Assembly (NCBI GenBank): GCA_049792815.1
Contig: JBARBG010000119.1
Location: 1-55,574, forward strand
Source: DAIDKA01 sp049792815
Lineage (GTDB): Bacteria > Pseudomonadota > Gammaproteobacteria > Steroidobacterales > Steroidobacteraceae
DNA: 55,574 bases
Direction of reading: 5' to 3'
Numbering within the stretch: the first letter of the stretch is position 1; every line of letters starts with the position of its first letter. A program made the translations under genes and the position numbers. The notes beneath the pieces were generated by a model. It worked only from the letters and a program-made list of their open reading frames with translations. It did not search any database and was not told where the DNA came from. Of this stretch, positions 51,163-55,574 are shown in pieces.

Positions 51163-52620
51163 GAAATCCGGATCTCGGTCGAAGTCGAACGGAAGTTCGA
51201 GCGATGACACCCAACAGCCATGTACCTGCATGTGCAGCCGGAACGGCAGTTTGACGCACGCGATGGGACCGGCCTCCAGCTGCCGGGTGTCCGCAATGAC
51301 GAGCTCGCTGTGCATCTGCGCGTAATCGTTGGCAACGCCGATGAGGAACCCGTCGCCTTCCGCCGCTGCAGCGCGTCGCGGCACGAACTGCGGTTCGAGC
51401 AGACCGCGCATGTCACCGGCATAAAAGCGCTCCACGCGCTGGGACTGATAGTCGAGGCGATACCACGCGTTCGGCAGTTCGCCGTGCTCTGCCATCAAGC
51501 TGTAGCTATAACGGAACGGTTGCGTGTGATAGCGATCGTCGATGCGCGTGAAGCTGGTGGGCAAAATGCCGGGGAACAGAATCTCTTCCTGCCACGCAGC
51601 ATCGCCCGGCCTTGACAGATCGAAGGTCCAGCGACGAATGGTATTGCGGCGCGCCTCATCGTCGAACGGGGCGCCATCCAGGTTCGGGAACTGTGGATTG
51701 AAATTGCCGCGCGCCACGGGGGCATCGAGAATGACTTTGTTGCCTTCGGTGCGCGCATTGGTCACGTGAATCAGCATGGCGCGATCCGGCGGCCCCTTGA
51801 ACCAGCGGACATCCTGGGCCTCCCCGTCACGCGGGAGAATGCCCACCCACGCCGGGACCTTGCGGTCATAGGCCCAGTGATTCAGGCCCTGCTTGAGCCG
51901 CTCAAGATTCGTCACCATGGCGGTCGTCGGCAGGACCACATGGTGCTGGGTGATGGCGAAGTCGTGCATCATCGAGACCAGGGGCGCCTTGAGCCAGACC
52001 TGGCGCTTGAGCCGGCCGCTGCGGTCGAAGAAGTGCACCGCGACGTCATCGGTCAGGTCGCCCTTCGCCTCGTAGGAGAAGGCAATCATTTCGCCGCTGA
52101 CCGGGTCGATCTTGGGATGGGCGGTGAAGGTCTTTGCCTGCAGCTTGCCATCGAAATCGTATTCGCCCAAGGTCCTTAGCGAATGCGGGTCCACCAGCAT
52201 GGGCGGACTGCTTTCCTTGAGGCAGTAGAGCTTGCCCGCATGGAACAGCGGCGTCGTATTGCCGGTGTTCATGGACATGCCCGCGACACTGGGATCATTC
52301 GTGTAGGGGTTGCGGTAAACGCCGAATAGCGCCCGGCGCGCCGCGCGTTCCGCCACGTAACGCGGAGTGCGGATGTAGCGGGTGCGAAAATCCACATGAC
52401 CCTGGCGGAACCTGAACAGGTCCACGGCCCCATCCGCGTTGTAGGGGATATCGTTCGCCAGCCGCTGTGGATAGCGCCGGTCTATGCAGGTCCGGTAGAA
52501 CGAACCGTCCAGATCCACCGGAATGCGACCCTCGACCTCACAGTCGTGAATATCAGCTTCAAAGCGCAGCGGAGCAAAGAAGCCGGTGTGATAGGGGTCA
52601 TCCTTGAAACTAACTGTCAT
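51151..52620 (-). CDS. Carotenoid cleavage oxygenase family, lignostilbene dioxygenase-like
   Basis: The 489-residue RPE65/CCD-type protein carries four iron-binding His positions: TFTAHPKIDPVSGEMIAFSY, MMHDFAITQHHVVL, MLIHVTNA and RLHMQVHGCWV. Bacterial members split carotenoids, apocarotenoids or stilbenes. Lignostilbene dioxygenase yields two aromatic aldehydes (vanillin from lignostilbene). There is no signal peptide. The close neighbour is a zinc-type alcohol dehydrogenase like aryl-alcohol dehydrogenase, and ligM lies about 11 kb away, so aromatic rather than carotenoid substrate is favoured. This is an inference. Confidence 0.9.
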   Translation of the reverse strand: MTVSFKDDPYHTGFFAPLRFEADIHDCEVEGRIPVDLDGSFYRTCIDRRYPQRLANDIPYNADGAVDLFRFRQGHVDFRTRYIRTPRYVAERAARRALFGVYRNPYTNDPSVAGMSMNTGNTTPLFHAGKLYCLKESSPPMLVDPHSLRTLGEYDFDGKLQAKTFTAHPKIDPVSGEMIAFSYEAKGDLTDDVAVHFFDRSGRLKRQVWLKAPLVSMMHDFAITQHHVVLPTTAMVTNLERLKQGLNHWAYDRKVPAWVGILPRDGEAQDVRWFKGPPDRAMLIHVTNARTEGNKVILDAPVARGNFNPQFPNLDGAPFDDEARRNTIRRWTFDLSRPGDAAWQEEILFPGILPTSFTRIDDRYHTQPFRYSYSLMAEHGELPNAWYRLDYQSQRVERFYAGDMRGLLEPQFVPRRAAAAEGDGFLIGVANDYAQMHSELVIADTRQLEAGPIACVKLPFRLHMQVHGCWVSSLELPFDFDRDPDFSKS

Positions 52621-52672
52621 GCCAAATTGTAGCGGCTCGCGCTAACCGCCGCATGCGCATAGGATTCAGGTC

Positions 52673-53764
52673 ATGAAGATCATCGCGGCCGTTTCACGCC
52701 CAGGGGCACCGCACCCGCTGATCGAGGACGTGGTGCTGGACGAGCCGCGCGCCGACGAGGTGCGTGTGCGGCTGGTTGCCACGGGTATCTGTCACACCGA
52801 TCTGCTGTGTCATGCCGGCCTGGGGGTTCCCACCCCCAGGCCCATAGTTCTGGGCCATGAAGGGGCGGGGGTGGTGGAAATCGTGGGCGCTGGTGTTCGT
52901 GGGCTCAGCGTGGGCGACCCTGTGGTGCTCAGCGGCGCCTCCTGCGGCCTGTGCCCGAGCTGCCGCGCCGCACGACCCACCTACTGTCGTGACGCCCTGC
53001 GCCTGAGTTTTGGCGGCACGCGTGCCGATGGCTCCTCACCCTTGAGCCAGCATGGCGAACCGCTGGCCGGCGCTTTCTTTGCGCAATCCTCCTTTGCCAC
53101 CCACACCGTGGTTCCGGAGCGTTCCGCAGTGAAGGTTCCGCAGGATATTCCACTGCAGCTGCTCGGCCCCTTGGGCTGTGGGTTCATCACCGGCGCGGGT
53201 TCAGTGATCGAAGCCTTCAAGCTGCGGCCCGGACAGTCGCTCGTGGTCTTTGGCGCGGGCAGCGTGGGTCTGGCGGCCATCATGGCCGCGCGGATTGCCG
53301 GCGCCTCAAGGATAGCGGCCGTCGACATCAACCCCGCCCGGCTCAATCTCGCACTGACCCTGGGGGCCACCGATACGCTGAGCTTTGGCCCCGACACGGC
53401 AGCGCAGTTGCAGGCCGTCGAGCGCTTCGGATTCGATTTCAGTTTCAACACCACCAGCAGCCCTGCCGTGTACAGCCTGGCCACCGACTGTCTGGCTCAT
53501 GAGGGTACCGCAGGCTATGTCACCCGGCCGCACGGCACCTGGTCGCCCAACATCGCCGCCTTGCTGGCCGGTGGCCGAAAACTCCAGGGCATCCTGGGCG
53601 GAAGCGTCAATCCGCAGGCTTTCATCCCGCAATTGCTGGAGTATTGGCGCCAGGGCCGGTTTGCGTTCGAGCGCCTGATCACGGAGTTTCCCCTGGCCGA
53701 CATCGGCAGCGCCTGGGCCGCCTGTGAATCCGGCGCCGTTGTGAAGCCGGTGCTCAGAATGTAA
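52673..53764 (+). CDS. Zinc-dependent alcohol dehydrogenase, aryl-alcohol dehydrogenase-like
   Basis: The 363-residue protein has the catalytic zinc region GICHTDLLCHAGLGV with LGHEGAGVVEIVGAGV, and the structural zinc cysteines in SCGLCPSCRAARPTYCRD. The nucleotide-binding loop is VVFGAGSVGLAAIMAARIAG. The insert after the structural site (GGTRADGSSPLSQHGEPLAG) is usual in XylB-type aryl-alcohol dehydrogenases. It probably interconverts an aromatic alcohol and aldehyde with NAD. It is divergent from the carotenoid oxygenase gene, with 52 bases between the starts. Confidence 0.9.
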   Translation: MKIIAAVSRPGAPHPLIEDVVLDEPRADEVRVRLVATGICHTDLLCHAGLGVPTPRPIVLGHEGAGVVEIVGAGVRGLSVGDPVVLSGASCGLCPSCRAARPTYCRDALRLSFGGTRADGSSPLSQHGEPLAGAFFAQSSFATHTVVPERSAVKVPQDIPLQLLGPLGCGFITGAGSVIEAFKLRPGQSLVVFGAGSVGLAAIMAARIAGASRIAAVDINPARLNLALTLGATDTLSFGPDTAAQLQAVERFGFDFSFNTTSSPAVYSLATDCLAHEGTAGYVTRPHGTWSPNIAALLAGGRKLQGILGGSVNPQAFIPQLLEYWRQGRFAFERLITEFPLADIGSAWAACESGAVVKPVLRM

Positions 53765-53815
53765 GGTGGCGGTGCGGAACCGTCCGCGAAATCAATTCGT
53801 CAATAAGGGGGAGTC

Positions 53816-54310
53816 ATGCGCGCGAGCCTGAGAGTCGGCCTGATCACGGCCGTGATGTTGAGTTTTGGCGGGATCGTCCACGCCCAGACTCCGGTCGTCG
53901 GAGTCGCGGATGCGGACGCGTTGTTCCACAGCAAGAATGCGAAGTATGAGAAGAACAAGCAGGCGGCCTATCACATCATGAAGGAGCTGCTCGAAGCCAA
54001 TCACTGGGAAATGGCCGACCAGTGGCTCACCGAGCAATATATCCAACACAATCCGCAGGCCGCGAACGGGCGCGCGGCCGTCGTCAAATTCTTTACGGAA
54101 GTCCGCAAGCGCACGCCCACGCCGATTCCCGATAAATTGGGCACGCCGATCGTCTCGGTCGTGGCCGAGGGCAACTACGTGATCGTGACGCAACCGCGCA
54201 CGATGAAGGATGCCAAGGATCCCACGAAGACCTACACCACCACCTGGTTCGACATGTGGCGCTTCGTTGACGGCAAGGCCGACGAGCACTGGGACCCGGC
54301 GACGCGCTAG
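53816..54310 (+). CDS. Exported SnoaL-like protein
   Basis: The 164-residue protein has a signal peptide (LRVGLITAVMLSFGGIVHA, then QTP). AAGGGGGAG lies just before the ATG. The rest is a SnoaL-type NTF2 fold: KQAAYHIMKELLEANHWEMA, QYIQHNPQAANGRAAVVKFF and FDMWRFVDGKADEHWDPATR. The His/Asp pair at HNPQ and EHWD is where SnoaL polyketide cyclases hold their active site. Exported members are common in proteobacteria, but no function is proven. Confidence 0.85.
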   Translation: MRASLRVGLITAVMLSFGGIVHAQTPVVGVADADALFHSKNAKYEKNKQAAYHIMKELLEANHWEMADQWLTEQYIQHNPQAANGRAAVVKFFTEVRKRTPTPIPDKLGTPIVSVVAEGNYVIVTQPRTMKDAKDPTKTYTTTWFDMWRFVDGKADEHWDPATR

Positions 54311-54330
54311 CGCGTGATGCCATCCGGGAG

Positions 54331-54382
54331 GGGGTGAGGTTGCCAGGGCCTTGAGCTGGGCTTCGCCCTCACCCCTTACAAT
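54331..54382. promoter_or_regulatory. Inverted repeat and -10-like box before the DoxX genes
   Basis: GGGGTGAG (54331-54338) and CTCACCCC (54368-54375) form an 8-base-pair stem with a 29-base loop, without a good T-run. TACAAT at 54377-54382 (5 of 6) immediately follows and could be the -10 for the DoxX pair; the -35 is unclear. The stem may be a weak terminator or a regulator site. Confidence 0.3.
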
Positions 54383-54467
54383 CCCGGTCGGGGGCGACTA
54401 AGCTGCGCACCACAAATACGATCGGGCGATCGCGCTCCAACGCGACGATTCCGGCAAAGGGGCCACC

Positions 54468-54920
54468 ATGAAGTACGCCGTATGGGTTGTGCGACTTGTG
54501 TTCGCGGCCTGGATGATTCCAGCGGGGTTGAACCATTTCGTACCCCTGTTCCCCCAGCCCATGGGCTCCAAGCCCTTAAGCCATGAGCTGATTGTCGCCC
54601 TCCTCGACAGCCATCTGTTTGACCTGGTCAAGGCCGTGGAATTGCTCGCCGGGTTGAGCGTCCTCACCGGGCTTTTCACCCCGCTCGCGCTCATCATGTG
54701 CATGCCGGTCTCGTTTTGCGTGTTCTTCTGGGACACGCCGCTGGAGGGCTGGACGTCTCGCGCAGCGATCTACGGATGCTCGGTTCTGCTGTGCAACGTG
54801 CTGCTGTGCCTGGCGCACCTGAAGAACTATCAGTCGATGTTCGCCCTGCGTTCGAAGCCGCGGACCGTCGGTCTATCCCAGGCGCCGGGCGCGGCCCAGG
54901 CTGCGGGGGCACGGTCATGA
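54468..54920 (+). CDS. DoxX-like membrane protein
   Basis: The 150-residue protein has four membrane spans: VWVVRLVFAAWMIPAGLNHF, LVKAVELLAGLSVLTGLFTP, ALIMCMPVSFCVFFWDTP and CSVLLCNVLLCLAHLK. It matches the DoxX-like group, in which a Gly-x-x-His after the first span is typical. Its role is not established; some family members act with oxidoreductases or in thiosulfate metabolism. It overlaps the next, related gene by 4 bases (ATGA). Confidence 0.85.
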   Translation: MKYAVWVVRLVFAAWMIPAGLNHFVPLFPQPMGSKPLSHELIVALLDSHLFDLVKAVELLAGLSVLTGLFTPLALIMCMPVSFCVFFWDTPLEGWTSRAAIYGCSVLLCNVLLCLAHLKNYQSMFALRSKPRTVGLSQAPGAAQAAGARS

Positions 54921-55574
54921 AGGCGCTGATTCTCATCGGCCGCCTGATCTTCGGCGCCTGGATGCTGGCCAGCGGCATCAATCATTTCTTCTTCCCGCTC
55001 TGGACCCTGTCATCCGGGCATGAGCCGCTGGCCATGCAACTCATGGCCGCCCTGTCCCACTCCGGCCTGCTCGGCGTGGCCATGACCATACAGCTGGTGA
55101 CGGGCGCCCTAATCCTCAGCGGATTCCTGGTCCCGCTGGCGTTGTGCGTGGTGATGCCGATCTGCACCTGCGCGCTCTACTGGTCGGTGATACTGGATCA
55201 CCAGCCGCTCGGGTCGGCCCTGGCGGTGGTTGCCTTTGCCCTGAACGGCCTGCTGATGCTCGCCTACCTTGACCATTACCAAGGTGCGCTACAGCGGCAT
55301 GCCCTGACGCTTGGCGAGGCATCGGCAGCCAGCAGATCCTTTGACTTCCTGTATGTGAACCCCAACGGCCGCACCTCGCGCGGCCAGTTTGTCGCGGCCC
55401 TGATTGCGCTGCTCATCGTGGCGGCGTTCTACGCCTTCATCGTGAAGGGGCTCACCGCCCATTGGTGCATGCTCATGCTGGTGTTCCCCGGGGTCGTGCT
55501 CCATGCCCGGCGTCTGCACGACATGGGACACAGCGCCTGGCTGGTTCTGGTACCTGGCGTACTTGCCGTCGTGG
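54917..55574 (+). CDS. DoxX-like protein fused to a DUF805 domain, C-terminus outside window
   Basis: The frame opens at ATG 54917 within the previous stop (ATGA) and stays open for 219 codons to the right edge, so it is partial. Residues ~1-120 repeat the DoxX-like pattern of the gene before it (LIGRLIFGAWMLASGINHFF). Residues ~150-219 start a DUF805 domain (NPNGRTSRGQFVAALIALLI, then RRLHDMGHSAWLVLV), usually a stand-alone membrane protein. The two modules share one reading frame, so this is a natural fusion rather than two genes. Confidence 0.85.
   Translation, partial: MKALILIGRLIFGAWMLASGINHFFFPLWTLSSGHEPLAMQLMAALSHSGLLGVAMTIQLVTGALILSGFLVPLALCVVMPICTCALYWSVILDHQPLGSALAVVAFALNGLLMLAYLDHYQGALQRHALTLGEASAASRSFDFLYVNPNGRTSRGQFVAALIALLIVAAFYAFIVKGLTAHWCMLMLVFPGVVLHARRLHDMGHSAWLVLVPGVLAVV

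Noticed and set aside
1..55574. CRISPR arrays, tRNA or rRNA genes, insertion sequences, prophage and toxin-antitoxin modules
   Set aside because: None was seen on reading both strands: no repeat-spacer pattern, no transposase motifs and no cloverleaf with the usual T-loop.

Overview
The window is GC-rich, densely coded bacterial chromosome, with most gaps under 250 bases. No rRNA, tRNA, CRISPR array, transposase or phage gene is visible. The gene content points to a gammaproteobacterium of the Steroidobacter/Nevskia/Xanthomonas neighbourhood: many exported hydrolases, a DUF1592-DUF1552 pair, a complete yejABEF operon, ergothioneine genes, a LigM-type O-demethylase and a PQQ alcohol dehydrogenase. 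The taxonomic call is an inference from gene families.

Layout. (1) 1-6250, minus strand: a tight three-gene operon for a predicted outer-membrane barrel, a secreted Ig/FN3-like protein and a giant IPT/TIG-PKD-like protein that runs off the left edge. (2) 6376-19861: mostly exported enzymes and sensors. These are an alpha/beta hydrolase, an LprI-like protein, a beta-lactamase-fold hydrolase, a cytochrome c, a Tat-type aldo/keto reductase, an S10 peptidase, a hotdog thioesterase, an exported NADP-binding protein, an unusual Ser/Thr kinase with a Calx-beta tail, a second alpha/beta hydrolase and an exported quinone-oxidoreductase-like protein. (3) 19967-26389: a small protein, glutathione peroxidase, and the yejABEF peptide importer behind a good promoter that leaves almost no leader. 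(4) 26238-31346: fatty acid hydroxylase/sterol desaturase family, aldo/keto reductase, PQQ alcohol dehydrogenase with a cytochrome c tail, and a metallo-beta-lactamase-fold protein. (5) 31333-36603, minus strand: overlapping DUF1592, DUF1552 and ankyrin genes. (6) 36684-44413: a glutathione transferase, a remnant of an NmrA-like gene, a VanR-type regulator divergent from ligM with two identical operator-like sites, a terminator, a betaine-type ABC importer with a fused binding protein and permease, and egtBD. (7) 44749-55574: SnoaL-like proteins, SGNH hydrolase, S9 peptidase, two zinc-ribbon membrane proteins (one a CPBP protease), a divergent SDR, a lignostilbene-dioxygenase-like carotenoid oxygenase, an aryl-alcohol-type dehydrogenase and two DoxX-like proteins, the last fused to DUF805 and cut by the right edge.

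How it fits together. LigM with VanR, the stilbene-cleaving oxygenase family member, the aryl-alcohol-type dehydrogenase, the PQQ dehydrogenase and the glutathione transferase suggest use of methoxylated, lignin-derived aromatics. The egtBD genes and the facing betaine-type importer suggest both synthesis and uptake of ergothioneine or a related betaine. The most novel-looking parts are the three-gene surface operon, the reversed-order fused importer beside egtBD, and a group of nicotinamide-dependent enzymes that carry export signals.
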